Positions 24,793-33,410 of a stretch of 64,000 nucleotides of DNA are shown here, in pieces. Origin of the DNA: Pelagibius sp048268885 (GTDB lineage: Bacteria; Pseudomonadota; Alphaproteobacteria; Kiloniellales; Kiloniellaceae); contig JBLWUP010000019.1 in the NCBI GenBank assembly GCA_048268885.1, positions 1-64,000 on the forward strand. Direction: 5' to 3'. The notes beneath the pieces are model-generated. The model was not told the DNA's origin, searched no databases, and saw only the letters and a program-made list of their open reading frames with translations. The translations under genes were made by a program, and so were the position numbers. How positions within the stretch are numbered: position 1 is the stretch's first letter; the number at the start of each line of letters is the position of its first letter.

Positions 24793-25686
24793 ATGCCGGT
24801 AAAACTCCCGCCGTTGAACGCTTTGCGGGCCTTTGAGGCCGGCGCCCGGCATCTCAGCTTCACCAAGGCGGCCGAGGAACTGCACGTCACCCAGGCCGCC
24901 GTCAGCCACCAGGTGAAGGCCTTGGAGGAGCACCTCGGCTATGCCCTGTTCAAGCGCCTGACCCGCAAACTGGCCCTGACCGAACAGGGGCGGGTGCTGT
25001 TTCCGGTGGTGAGCGAAGCCTTCACCCGCATCGCCGAGGCCGCCGACGATCTGCGCGATGAAGGTGACAGCCGCACCCTGACCGTTTCGGTGACTCCGGC
25101 CTTCGGCGCCAAGTGGCTGGTCTACCGCCTGCCGAAGTTCTGGGAGAAGCATCCGGATATCGATCTGCGGGTGCACCATTCGATTCACGTCTGCAACCTG
25201 CGCCAGGACGACGTCGACATCGCGGTGCGCTTCGGGGCCGGCCGCTGGGAGGGGGTCGAGACGGAGTTCATGCTGCGTGTCGACTACACCCCGATGTGCA
25301 GCCCCGCCCTGCTACAGGGCAAACACCCGCTGAAATGCCCGGACGACCTGCGCCACCACACGCTGCTGCACGAAGACGACTACGACGGCTGGACGCAGTG
25401 GCTGGCGGTGGCCGGCGTCAGCGACGTGAACCCCCGCCGCGGGCCGATCATGGACGACTGGACGGTGCTGACGCAGACCGCCATCGATGGCGGCGGCGTC
25501 GCGCTGGGCAAACCCAGCGTCCTGGCGCGGGACCTCACGGAGGGAAGGCTGGTGGCTCCCTTCGACATCACGATGCTGACGGACCTCGGCTATCACCTGG
25601 TCTATCTGCCGGGCGCCCTGGAGCGCGAGAAGGTCCGCGTCTTCCGCGATTTCATCATGGAGGAGATCGGCGCGGAGAGCGCCTGA
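24793..25686 (+). CDS. LysR-family regulator, GcvA-like
   Basis: 297 residues. N-terminal winged helix at about 6-65 (LNALRAFEAGARHLSFTKAA, then TQAAVSHQVKALEEHLGY), then a periplasmic-binding-protein-like effector domain with VSVTPAFGAKWLVYRLPKF typical of the GcvA group. ATG at 24793 with AAGG 8 nt upstream; a GTG overlaps one codon earlier. Divergent from the small genes at 24390. Targets and ligand are not evident. Confidence 0.9.
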   Translation: MPVKLPPLNALRAFEAGARHLSFTKAAEELHVTQAAVSHQVKALEEHLGYALFKRLTRKLALTEQGRVLFPVVSEAFTRIAEAADDLRDEGDSRTLTVSVTPAFGAKWLVYRLPKFWEKHPDIDLRVHHSIHVCNLRQDDVDIAVRFGAGRWEGVETEFMLRVDYTPMCSPALLQGKHPLKCPDDLRHHTLLHEDDYDGWTQWLAVAGVSDVNPRRGPIMDDWTVLTQTAIDGGGVALGKPSVLARDLTEGRLVAPFDITMLTDLGYHLVYLPGALEREKVRVFRDFIMEEIGAESA

Positions 25687-25704
25687 CGCCGCGGCCGCTG
25701 CGCG

Positions 25705-26229
25705 CTAGAAGCGCGGCCCGACCGGCAGGCTGCGCAGCTTCTCCGCCGTGTCTCGGCGCCACAGCACGGCCTCGTTCACCTCTTGCAGGGTGAGGGCGCG
25801 GCCGGTTTCCGTGTTGATCATCGCTTCGTCGCCGCTCTCGTAGTCGGCGGCGATGCGCGAGACCGACTGAATGTCGGGAACGCTCAGCGGGACCGGTGTC
25901 GCCGTTTCGGCGGCGGCCGGCGGCGCCAGCGCCAGCGCCCGCTCGGCGGGCATGACCACGGTGCCGAGGATCGTCGGCTCCAGCGGACTGAGCCGCGGGG
26001 AGGCTGGGCCGGGACTGGCCGTTTTCCCTTGGGGGGACGGGGGCGGGACGGCGCCCTGCGGCGCCGGCATGACGAGGGAGGGCAGGGGCTTTGCCGCTGC
26101 TGCAGAGCCGGCCGGAGCAGGCATTTTCAGCTTGTACACGACAAGCGGGCCGTGTTCGCCCTGCTGTACCGAGAACACCATTGCCAGCGCGCAGACCGCG
26201 CAGGCCGAGATCGCATTACCGAGGCGCAA
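25705..26229 (-). CDS. Secreted proline-rich protein, shared C-terminal motif family member 1
   Basis: 174 residues: a signal-peptide-like start (AISACAVCALAMVFS), a long Pro/Ala-rich low-complexity middle (about 37-110), and a C-terminal motif MINTETGRALTLQEVNEAV followed by LWRRDTAEKLR. The same motif ends the next two genes, so the three form a paralogous set. I recognise no named family. Convergent with the LysR gene, 18 nt apart. Confidence 0.7.
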   Translation of the reverse strand: MRLGNAISACAVCALAMVFSVQQGEHGPLVVYKLKMPAPAGSAAAAKPLPSLVMPAPQGAVPPPSPQGKTASPGPASPRLSPLEPTILGTVVMPAERALALAPPAAAETATPVPLSVPDIQSVSRIAADYESGDEAMINTETGRALTLQEVNEAVLWRRDTAEKLRSLPVGPRF

Positions 26230-26383
26230 AGGCCCTTCCCCCCAACGTTAGTCTGCCCTGCATGACAGCTTAGCGGGAAAACGAGGGGTGGGTGACTGTT
26301 GGGTTGAGTCTTTTCTGTGACCTAAGCGTCTGACCCGGGCCGCTGAATCGGCCTACTTGCCGATCCGCCCGGCGCGCGCTTGC

Positions 26384-26686
26384 TTAGCGGCTGGCGTCGG
26401 ACGCCTTGTCCCGCTTTAGCATCTCGGAAGTATCCTCGCGCCATTCAGCGTCGTTCTGCACCATTTCCAGGGTGACGGTCTTGCCGTTGCGCCCGTTCAC
26501 CAGGCTGGCGTCATCCGGCTTCTCGTTGGTGACGCGAATGCCCGGCTGGTTGCCGTCGGCGGTGTCGCGCGGCTGGGCGGCCTGCTGCGCGCCGTCGACC
26601 TTCGGCTCCTCGGCGAAGCTGGGATTGAGGGTGAAAAGCGCCGCTGCCGCGCCAAGGGCGGCGAGGGCCGTTTTCCGGCGGAGCAT
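26384..26686 (-). CDS. Secreted small protein, shared C-terminal motif family member 2
   Basis: 100 residues. Basic N-terminus then AALGAAAALFTLNPSFAEE, a good signal peptide with an AxA-like cleavage region. C-terminal motif: LVNGRNGKTVTLEMVQNDA and EWREDTSEMLKRDK. The ATG at 26686 has AAGAGGTG at correct spacing; an upstream GTG lies inside that site. Sits between its two paralogs. Function unknown. Confidence 0.75.
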   Translation of the reverse strand: MLRRKTALAALGAAAALFTLNPSFAEEPKVDGAQQAAQPRDTADGNQPGIRVTNEKPDDASLVNGRNGKTVTLEMVQNDAEWREDTSEMLKRDKASDASR

Positions 26687-26801
26687 GGGAAGCACCTCTT
26701 TAAGATTGAAGTTGGCGGCCCATTCTCGCTGAGGCCGCGATTCGCGATGACAACGGGTCCGGCTCCCGAAGGTTCCGGATAAAACCGCCGCCAGGGCAGA
26801 C

Positions 26802-27026
26802 TCAGTCGCGATCGCGCAGTTTCTGGGCGGTTTCGCGGTGCCATTCGACGTCCTTCTGCACCGCCTCCAGGGTCACCGGCTCACCGGTGTTGGGGTTGAC
26901 CAGCGATTCTGTCTGGGGGCCGCCGGCGAGCAGGTCGGAGAAATTTTCGCCTTCGCCGCTCAGGCTGACGGCAATGACCAGCGCCAGGGCGCCCAGGGCG
27001 GATAGTGCGGCAATGGTTCGGAGCAT
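26802..27026 (-). CDS. Small membrane/secreted protein, shared C-terminal motif family member 3
   Basis: 74 residues: N-terminal hydrophobic helix (IAALSALGALALVIAVSL) then motif LVNPNTGEPVTLEAVQKDV and EWHRETAQKLRDRD. ATG at 27026 with AGGAGG 9 nt upstream. The motif can be written N-x-x-T/N-G-x-x-V/L-T-L-x-x-V followed by W-x-x-x-T-x-x-x-L across all three. Possible roles in the envelope are speculative. Confidence 0.75.
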   Translation of the reverse strand: MLRTIAALSALGALALVIAVSLSGEGENFSDLLAGGPQTESLVNPNTGEPVTLEAVQKDVEWHRETAQKLRDRD

Positions 27027-27158
27027 GTCTTCGGGCCTCCTGCGATGCGGAGAAAGCCGTTTCAGGGGCGGAAACGGCGGGTCGTCATACAGACGCCGCA
27101 ATGTCGAAAATGTTCCCGAAAAAGCGCTCTGCCAAAACGAAGGCGGCGGGCCGGCGGC

Positions 27159-28721
27159 TCAGAACAGCCAGTCCGGCACCGCCGTCGCCAGGGGCTGCCA
27201 CAGCCAGAGGACGGCCATGCCGAGGATCTGCAGGCCGATGAAGGGCACCACCCCGGCATAGATCTGCCCCGTGGTGATCTCCTTGGGGGCGGCGCCACGC
27301 AGGTAGAACAGCGAGAAGCCGAAGGGCGGGGTGAGGAAGCTGGTCTGCAGGTTGATGGCGATGAGGATCGACAGCCACACCGGGTCGTGCCCCATGACGA
27401 TCAGCACGGGCGCCACCAGGGGCAGTAGGATGACCGAGATCTCGACGAAGTCGAGGAAGAAGCCCAGCACGAAGATCAGCAGCATGACGAACAGCAGCGC
27501 ACCGTTGGCGCCGCCGGGCATGGCTCCGATGATGGCCTCCACGTGTTCGTCGCCGCCCAGGCCGCGGAAGACCAGCGAGAAGACGCTGGCCGTCAGAATG
27601 GTGGCGAAGATCATGGCGGTGATGGTGAGGGTCGAGGTCATCACCGGCCGCAGCAGGTCGGCCCGCCAGGCCCGCCGCAGGGCGATGCCGATGACCCCGG
27701 CGGCGACGGCGACCAGGACGATGGCGATGCCGCCGACGATCCAGTCGCCCAGGTCGGTGTCGCCGCGCTGCAGGCGCACCGGGGCGAGACGCACCAGGAC
27801 CGCCAGGGCGAGCAGCGCCGCGCCGCCGAGGTAGATCGGTTTGGGCGAACCGCCCTGGGAACCCTGCGGCCGCGCCGCGGCCAGCAGCAGCGCGCCGATG
27901 GCGCCGACCGAGGCCGCTTCGCTGGGCGTCGCGACGCCGCCCAGGATGGAGCCCAGCACGGCGACGATGAGCAGCATCGGTGGCACCAGGGCACGCAGCA
28001 CGTCGCCCGTTTCGGGACGGCGGTCCGGCACCGCCAGGGCCGGCGCCGCCTGGGGCGAGAGCCAGGCCTTGCCCAGCATATAGACGACGTAGATCGCCAC
28101 CAGCAGCAGGCCGGGCAGCAGCGCGGCGGCGAAGGTCTGGCCGACGGAGATGGTGTCGATGGTGAAGAGCCCCTGGCGGAACTGCGCCTGCTGATAGGCG
28201 TTCGACATGACGTCGGAGAGGATGATCAGCAGGGTCGAGGGCGGGATGATCTGGCCCAGCGTGCCGGCGGTGCAGACCACGCCGGAGGCGAGCTTCGGGC
28301 TGTAGCCGTTGCGCAGCATGGTCGGCAGGGCGATCATGCCCATGGCCACCACGGTGGCGCCGACGATGCCGGTGGAGGCGGCCAGCAGGGCGCCGACCAG
28401 GATGACCGAGACGCCGAGTCCGCCGCGCAGGCTGCCGAAGAGGCGGCCCATGGTCTCCAGCAGTTCCTCGGCGATCTTGCTCTGCTGCAGCACCACGCCC
28501 ATGAAGACGAAGAGCGGGATGGCGATCAGCACGTCGTTGGTCATGGTGCCGAAGAGGCGCTGGCCCAGCGCGCCCAGCAGCGCCACGTCGAAGGCGCCAA
28601 ACGCCCAGCCCAGCGCGGCGAAGACCACCGCGACGCCGGTCAGGGTGAAGGAGACGGGATAGCCGAGCAGGATGGCGCCGATCAGCACCGCGAACATCAG
28701 CAGGTCGAGGTACTCGATCAT
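27159..28721 (-). CDS. dctM: TRAP transporter large permease (DctM type)
   Basis: 520-residue inner-membrane protein with many hydrophobic segments; contains GIVGATVVAMGMIALPTML and IIPPSTLLIILSDVMSNAY typical of DctM. Longer than the usual ~430 residues because of an insertion around residues 290-390 with about two additional hydrophobic segments and GDTDLGDW between them. Its ATG overlaps the dctQ stop. Together with dctQ and dctP it forms a substrate-binding-protein-dependent secondary importer. It lies downstream of hutU on the same strand. Confidence 0.93.
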   Translation of the reverse strand: MIEYLDLLMFAVLIGAILLGYPVSFTLTGVAVVFAALGWAFGAFDVALLGALGQRLFGTMTNDVLIAIPLFVFMGVVLQQSKIAEELLETMGRLFGSLRGGLGVSVILVGALLAASTGIVGATVVAMGMIALPTMLRNGYSPKLASGVVCTAGTLGQIIPPSTLLIILSDVMSNAYQQAQFRQGLFTIDTISVGQTFAAALLPGLLLVAIYVVYMLGKAWLSPQAAPALAVPDRRPETGDVLRALVPPMLLIVAVLGSILGGVATPSEAASVGAIGALLLAAARPQGSQGGSPKPIYLGGAALLALAVLVRLAPVRLQRGDTDLGDWIVGGIAIVLVAVAAGVIGIALRRAWRADLLRPVMTSTLTITAMIFATILTASVFSLVFRGLGGDEHVEAIIGAMPGGANGALLFVMLLIFVLGFFLDFVEISVILLPLVAPVLIVMGHDPVWLSILIAINLQTSFLTPPFGFSLFYLRGAAPKEITTGQIYAGVVPFIGLQILGMAVLWLWQPLATAVPDWLF

Positions 28722-29242
28722 GCGGTGCCGCCGCCTTCCTGAGCCCGGTCATCTCTGAGGCGCAGCAGGTCGCGCAGGCCGCAGGCGATGCCCTGCAAGG
28801 CGAGCAGCACGCAGAAGGCCGGGATCAGCGACTTCAAGAGGAAAGAGGCGGGAATGCCGCCCACCGAGATCGGCCCCTCGAAGACCGCCCAGGAATTGCG
28901 CACCGAGGGCCAGGTGAACCAGGCGATCACCATCATGGAGGGCAGCAGGAACCCCAGCGCCCCGGCCAGGTCGATGGCCGCCCGCCCGCGCGGGGCGAGC
29001 TTGCTGTAGAAGATGTCGACGCGCACATGGGCGTCAACCAGCAGGGTGTAGCCGGCGCCCAGCATGAAGAGCGCGGCATGCATGTAGAGCACGCCTTCGT
29101 TCAGGAAGATGAAGCTGATGCCGAAGACGTAGCGCAGCACCACCACGGCGAACTGCAGCAGCACCATGAAGAGCGCCAGCCAGCGCACCGCCGACCCGAC
29201 GGCCTGGTTCACGGCTTCCAGCCGGGCAATCCACTGCTGCAT
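28718..29242 (-). CDS. dctQ: TRAP transporter small permease (DctQ type)
   Basis: 174-residue protein with four predicted membrane helices (LFMVLLQFAVVVLRYVFG; ALFMLGAGYTLLVDAHVRVD; IDLAGALGFLLPSMMVIAWF; near-C-terminal FCVLLALQGIACG). HVRVDIFYSKLAPRGRA is a typical DctQ loop. ATG at 29242 follows a GGGGGAAA site. Stop overlaps the dctM start. The 239 nt between dctP and this gene is mostly the palindromic element at 29315. Confidence 0.92.
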   Translation of the reverse strand: MQQWIARLEAVNQAVGSAVRWLALFMVLLQFAVVVLRYVFGISFIFLNEGVLYMHAALFMLGAGYTLLVDAHVRVDIFYSKLAPRGRAAIDLAGALGFLLPSMMVIAWFTWPSVRNSWAVFEGPISVGGIPASFLLKSLIPAFCVLLALQGIACGLRDLLRLRDDRAQEGGGTA

Positions 29243-29314
29243 TGAGTTTTCCCCCGATGGGAATGCACGCTGCCATTCCCTCCGTTTGTCGCCCTGGTGC
29301 TTGATGCAAACAAA

Positions 29315-29438
29315 ACTGTCGTCCCGGCACTTGTTGCCGGGACCCATTGGCCTAGCCGTTTCACCGGAGCCAGTCTAGTGGGGACTTCGCTCGCGGCTCA
29401 CGCCAATGGGTCCCGGGGTCAAGCCCCGGGACGACAGT
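29315..29438. repeat. Dispersed inverted-repeat element between dctP and dctQ
   Basis: Outer arms ACTGTCGTCCCGG and CCGGGACGACAGT are perfect complements 124 nt apart; each arm also continues into a small hairpin (GGCACTTGTTGCC; GGGGTCAAGCCCC) and GACCCATTGGC / GCCAATGGGTC. It has the style of the element at 39541 (GTCATGCTCGGACTTGTTCC) and of extragenic repeats common in alphaproteobacteria. Confidence 0.8.
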
Positions 29439-29481
29439 GATGTGTGTAGCGCACAAAGGTGCGCTTTCGGTACTCGCTGCC

Positions 29482-30588
29482 TCAACCCTTGGCGTAGGTG
29501 TAGTCCAGCGCGCGGGCGTTCATCTGCCCGTTGTCGGCGTAGACCATGTAGTCCGCGATGGAGTTGCGGTAGGCGAGGAAGCTCTCGGTGATGCGCTTGA
29601 CCAGCTCGTCGCTGTCGTCGCGCAGCTCCGCGATGACTTCGCCGGCGGCATTGCCCATGGCGACCATCACGTCGTCGGGCAGCTTCTTCACCTGCACGCC
29701 CTGCTCGGCCACCAGCTTCTGCAGCGCCTGGGCGTGCTTGGTGGTGTACTCCGTCCAGACGTCGTTGTAGAGCGACGAGCAGGCGAAGCTGACGGCCTGC
29801 TTGAGGTCGTCGGGCAGGTCGGCGTAGGCCTTGGCGTTCACCGCGCACTCCTCGGCGGAGGAGGGCTCGCCGACGCCCGGCCAGTAGTAGTTCTTGGCGA
29901 CCTGGTAGAAGCCGAGGGCGGAATCGGTCCAGGGGCCGATGAACTCGCCGGCGTCCAGCGCGCCGGACTGCAGCGCCTGGAACATGTCGCGGCCGCCCAT
30001 GGCCTGGACCGCCATACCGAGCTTCGAGCACATCTCCGAGGCCAGGCCGGTGGTGCGGAAGCGCAGGCCCTTCAGGTCGTCGACTGAGTTGATGTCGTTG
30101 CGGAACCAGCCCGCCCACTGCGGTCCGGAGTTGCCGCAGAGGAAGGGCTTCAGACCGAAGCGGCCGTAGATCTCGTCGTAGAGCGCCTGGCCGCCGCCGT
30201 GGGTCAGCCAGCCGACCTGCTCGTCCGCGCGCAGGCCGAAAGGCTGCGAGCCGAACATCAGGATGCCCTTGGACTTGGAGCCCCAGTAGGCGGGGACGGC
30301 GTGGTACAGCTCTGCGGTGCCCTCGGACACCGCGTCGAAGACGCCGCGGCCCGGCACCAGTTCGCCGGCGGCGTAGAGCTTCACTTCGATGCGCCCGCCG
30401 GAGAGGGCCGTGATGCGGTCGGCCAGCAGCTGCGCGGCGACGCCGGGCCCGGGCAGGTTCTTCGGCCAGGCCGTCACCATCTTCCACTGCATCGTACCCT
30501 GGGCGATGGCCGGCGCGGCCAGACCGCCCGCGGCGGCGACACCGGCGGCGGCACCGCCCCCGGCTTTCAGGAACTCACGTCTTTTCAT
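29482..30588 (-). CDS. dctP: TRAP transporter solute-binding protein (DctP/TakP type), Tat signal
   Basis: 368-residue periplasmic receptor. Twin-arginine leader MKRREFLKAGGG then AAPAIAQ. Seen: WKMVTAWPKNLPGPG, LPxRxTG-like LRFRTTGLASEM, and GALDAGEFIGPWTDS, characteristic of the TakP (2-oxo acid) subgroup. Begins 54 nt after the hutU stop on the same strand, with GGGAGAGC upstream. The context suggests urocanate, histidine or a derived organic acid as ligand, which is inference; TakP proteins otherwise bind 2-oxo acids. Confidence 0.9.
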   Translation of the reverse strand: MKRREFLKAGGGAAAGVAAAGGLAAPAIAQGTMQWKMVTAWPKNLPGPGVAAQLLADRITALSGGRIEVKLYAAGELVPGRGVFDAVSEGTAELYHAVPAYWGSKSKGILMFGSQPFGLRADEQVGWLTHGGGQALYDEIYGRFGLKPFLCGNSGPQWAGWFRNDINSVDDLKGLRFRTTGLASEMCSKLGMAVQAMGGRDMFQALQSGALDAGEFIGPWTDSALGFYQVAKNYYWPGVGEPSSAEECAVNAKAYADLPDDLKQAVSFACSSLYNDVWTEYTTKHAQALQKLVAEQGVQVKKLPDDVMVAMGNAAGEVIAELRDDSDELVKRITESFLAYRNSIADYMVYADNGQMNARALDYTYAKG

Positions 30589-30642
30589 CTCTTGCTCTCC
30601 CTGTTGAATGCCCCAAACACAGTTTCGCGACAGGCGTTTCCC

Positions 30643-32325
30643 TTAGTCCACCATCGGCAGGTTGAGTCCCTGCTCCTTGGCGCAATCGATGGCGATGTCG
30701 TAGCCCGCGTCGGCGTGACGCATCACACCGGTCGCCGGGTCGTTCCACAGCACGCGGGCCAGGCGCTTGGACGCGGCCTCGCTGCCGTCGCAGCAGATCA
30801 CCATGCCGGCATGCTGTGAGTAGCCCATGCCGACGCCGCCGCCGTGGTGCAGCGAGACCCAGGTCGCGCCGCTGGCGGTGTTGAGCAGGGCGTTGAGCAG
30901 CGGCCAGTCGGAGACCGCATCGGAGCCGTCCTGCATCGCCTCGGTCTCGCGGTTCGGGCTGGCGACCGAGCCGGAATCCAGATGGTCGCGGCCGATCACC
31001 ACCGGCGCCTTCAGTTCGCCCTTGGCGACCATCTCGTTGAAGGCGAGACCAAGCTTGTCGCGCTGGCCCAGGCCGACCCAGCAGATGCGCGACGGCAGGC
31101 CCTGGAAGTGAATGCGCTCGCGCGCCATGTCGAGCCAGTTGTGCAGGTGCGGATCGTCGGGGATCAGCTCCTTCACCTTGGCGTCGGTCTTGTAGATGTC
31201 CTCCGGATCGCCGGACAGCGCGGCCCAGCGGAAGGGGCCGACGCCACGGCAGAACAGGGGGCGGATGTAGGCCGGCACGAAGCCCGGGAAGTCGAAGGCA
31301 TTGGCGACGCCCTCGTCCAGCGCCACTTGGCGGATGTTGTTGCCGTAGTCGAAAGTCGGGATGCCCTGGGCGTGGAAGTCCAGCATGGCGCGTACGTGGA
31401 CAGCCATGGACTCGCTGGCGGCCTTCACGACCTTCTCAGGATCGGCGGTCTTCTCGCGCTCCCAGTCCTCCAGGCTCCAGCCGGCGGGCAGGTAGCCGTT
31501 CAGCGGGTCGTGGGCCGAGGTCTGGTCGGTGACGGCGTCCGGCTTCACGCCGCGCTTCACCAGCTCCGGCAGGATCTCGGCGGTGTTGCCAAGCAGCCCG
31601 ACGGAAACCGCCTCGCCCTTCTTGGTCGCGTCCTCGATCAGCGCCAGAGCCTCGTCGAGGCTCTCGGTCTTCTTGTCCAGGTAGCCGGTCTTGAGGCGCA
31701 TCTCGATGCGGCTCGGCTGGCACTCCACGGCCAGCATGGAGGCGCCGGCCATGGTGGCGGCCAGCGGCTGGGCGCCGCCCATGCCGCCCAGGCCGCCGGT
31801 CAGGACCCAGCGCCCTTTCAGGTCGCCGCCGTAGTGCTGGCGGCCCATCTCCACGAAGGTCTCGTAGGTGCCTTGCACGATGCCCTGGCTGCCGATGTAG
31901 ATCCAGGAGCCGGCGGTCATCTGGCCGTACATCATGAGGCCGGCCTTATCGAGCTTGTTGAAATGCTCCCAGGTCGCCCAGTGCGGCACAAGGTTGGAGT
32001 TGGCGATGAGCACGCGCGGCGCGTCGGCATGGGTGCGGAAGACGCCGACCGGCTTGCCGGACTGCACCAGCAGGGTCTCGTCCGCGGCCAGCTCGCGCAG
32101 GCAGGCGACGATCTTGTCGAAGCACTTCCAGTCGCGCGCGGCCCGGCCGATGCCGCCGTAGACCACCAGTTCTTCCGGTTTCTCGGCCACTTCCGGGTCG
32201 AGATTGTTCATGAGCATACGAAGCGGCGCCTCGGTCAGCCAGGTCTTGGCCGACAGCTCGGTGCCGTGGGGCGAACGGATCACGCGGGCGTTGTCCCGCC
32301 GCGACGACGCGCTGGAATCTGGCAT
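30643..32325 (-). CDS. hutU: Urocanate hydratase
   Basis: 560-residue NAD-dependent urocanase converting urocanate to imidazolone propionate; length is typical. Seen: YGGIGRAARDW, MYGQMTAGSWIYIGSQGIVQ, GGLGGMGGAQPLAATMAG with the NAD-binding glycines, and YIRPLFCRGVGPFRWAALSG with the conserved active-site Cys region. ATG at 32325 has GGAGGATC about 8 nt upstream. A perfect HutC operator is 28-45 nt upstream of the start. Followed by dctP, so the operon is probably hutU-dctPQM. Confidence 0.96.
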   Translation of the reverse strand: MPDSSASSRRDNARVIRSPHGTELSAKTWLTEAPLRMLMNNLDPEVAEKPEELVVYGGIGRAARDWKCFDKIVACLRELAADETLLVQSGKPVGVFRTHADAPRVLIANSNLVPHWATWEHFNKLDKAGLMMYGQMTAGSWIYIGSQGIVQGTYETFVEMGRQHYGGDLKGRWVLTGGLGGMGGAQPLAATMAGASMLAVECQPSRIEMRLKTGYLDKKTESLDEALALIEDATKKGEAVSVGLLGNTAEILPELVKRGVKPDAVTDQTSAHDPLNGYLPAGWSLEDWEREKTADPEKVVKAASESMAVHVRAMLDFHAQGIPTFDYGNNIRQVALDEGVANAFDFPGFVPAYIRPLFCRGVGPFRWAALSGDPEDIYKTDAKVKELIPDDPHLHNWLDMARERIHFQGLPSRICWVGLGQRDKLGLAFNEMVAKGELKAPVVIGRDHLDSGSVASPNRETEAMQDGSDAVSDWPLLNALLNTASGATWVSLHHGGGVGMGYSQHAGMVICCDGSEAASKRLARVLWNDPATGVMRHADAGYDIAIDCAKEQGLNLPMVD

Positions 32326-32352
32326 GGCGGCGATCCTCCGAAAAACCGAAGG

Positions 32353-32370
32353 AAGTTGTATATACAACTT
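32353..32370. promoter_or_regulatory. HutC operator upstream of hutU
   Basis: AAGTTGTATATACAACTT, an 18 bp perfect palindrome identical to the one before hutH. Confidence 0.9.
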
Positions 32371-32428
32371 TGCTGCCAGAGTCGATGGGGGGAGTCGACG
32401 GGGTATGTAGTTGAAGGAGAGAGCGGCG

Positions 32429-32920
32429 CTACTTCCGCGTGCAGCTGCGATCCATGATGAGTTCCCAGCCTTCGCCGTTGTCGGCCTCCCAGGTGGCGCG
32501 GAACGCCTCCGTGCCGGTGAAGCGGAAGACTTCGCGCACCTTGGCGGTGGTGCCGAGGATGTGGCGCATTTCGCCTTGCAGCTTCATGAAGCCCGGCGCT
32601 TCTTCCACCAGCTTCATCTCGATGGTGGCGTCGTAGGAGATGACGCGGCGCAGGGCCAGCGGCGCGGCGCTGTCGTCCAGCCAGACGTCGAGCAGGACGG
32701 CGCCGTTGTCCTCCGTGATCTCGCCGACCAGGAAGGCATCGCTGCGCCGGTAGTTCAGCGTCATGGCGATGTCGCTCTCGTCCTCCTTCACCTTGCAGGT
32801 CCAGTCGCCGGCCAGGGTTTCCGCCAAGGGGGCGCCGCCGGCAGGCAAGGCCAGTCCGAGGGACAAGGCCAAGCAGAGGGGGAAGGAGCAGAGGAGGAAG
32901 GCAAGTTGCTTGGGTCGCAT
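32429..32920 (-). CDS. Hypothetical secreted protein
   Basis: 163 residues with a clear signal peptide (LAFLLCSFPLCLALSLGLAL then LPAGGAPLA). The mature part (LAGDWTCKVKEDESDIAMTL, later TATWEADNGEGW-like and a final MDRSCTRK) suggests a small beta-barrel of about 120 residues with two cysteines. No family recognised. It precedes hutU on the same strand, but the hutU operator and promoter lie between them, so it is probably separate. Confidence 0.72.
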   Translation of the reverse strand: MRPKQLAFLLCSFPLCLALSLGLALPAGGAPLAETLAGDWTCKVKEDESDIAMTLNYRRSDAFLVGEITEDNGAVLLDVWLDDSAAPLALRRVISYDATIEMKLVEEAPGFMKLQGEMRHILGTTAKVREVFRFTGTEAFRATWEADNGEGWELIMDRSCTRK

Positions 32921-33410
32921 CGCGAATCTCCGGATGGCATCAGTACTCGGGATGGCGGCGACGAGCGGCCCTTTCTATCTGGGTTCGCCGGCGCCGTCCA
33001 GGGCGCCTTTGGCCCGGTTTCGGTACCGCGTCGACTATTCAGCCGCATTTGACATAAACGCCAGGCTTAAGGTTACGGTCAGTTTGCCTGCCTATGGTGC
33101 CCCTCTCTGCCGCTCTTTGAACGGGATTGGGCCGCCTTTATCGGTGCCGATTCCCCGGAAATGAGATTTGGTTGGGAAGAAATCCATTGGCCAGGTGTTG
33201 TCATTGGACAGTCGGTTTTCAGCGCCGAAGAGGTGGCGCCTGACGCTTTTGCAGGGAAGGAAGGCACGCAGTTTGCGGATTGGCTGAGTGAGGTGAGGGG
33301 TATCGCGTCTCATTCGCAACTCTCCTCAAAGAGCCGCTGATGTGCTGCGTTGTCGCACCTTTGATTTACCCCGGCCTCAAGGGCCGGAGAAAGACGGAGT
33401 TGCAGAGAAG
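32921..33410. other. 490 nt region between divergent genes, mostly without a confident gene
   Basis: Separates the secreted protein (minus) from the P-loop module (plus). Contains a 59-codon frame at 33161 (listed separately) and a short hairpin CCGGCCTCAAGGGCCGG at 33372 just before the module. The stretch 33040-33150 is less GC-rich and may hold promoters. Confidence 0.4.
33161..33340 (+). CDS. Possible small protein or gene remnant, 59 codons
   Basis: ATG to TGA, 59 residues, beginning MRFGWEEIHWPGVVIGQSVF and continuing with FAGKEGTQFADWLSEVRGI. The composition (Trp, Phe, Glu, Gly in a balanced pattern) looks like real protein and not like the Arg/Ala-rich shadows elsewhere. The frame remains open ~90 nt upstream of the ATG (WAAFIGADSPE) without another start, so it could be the 3' remnant of a longer gene. 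No good ribosome-binding site. Confidence 0.35.
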   Translation: MRFGWEEIHWPGVVIGQSVFSAEEVAPDAFAGKEGTQFADWLSEVRGIASHSQLSSKSR

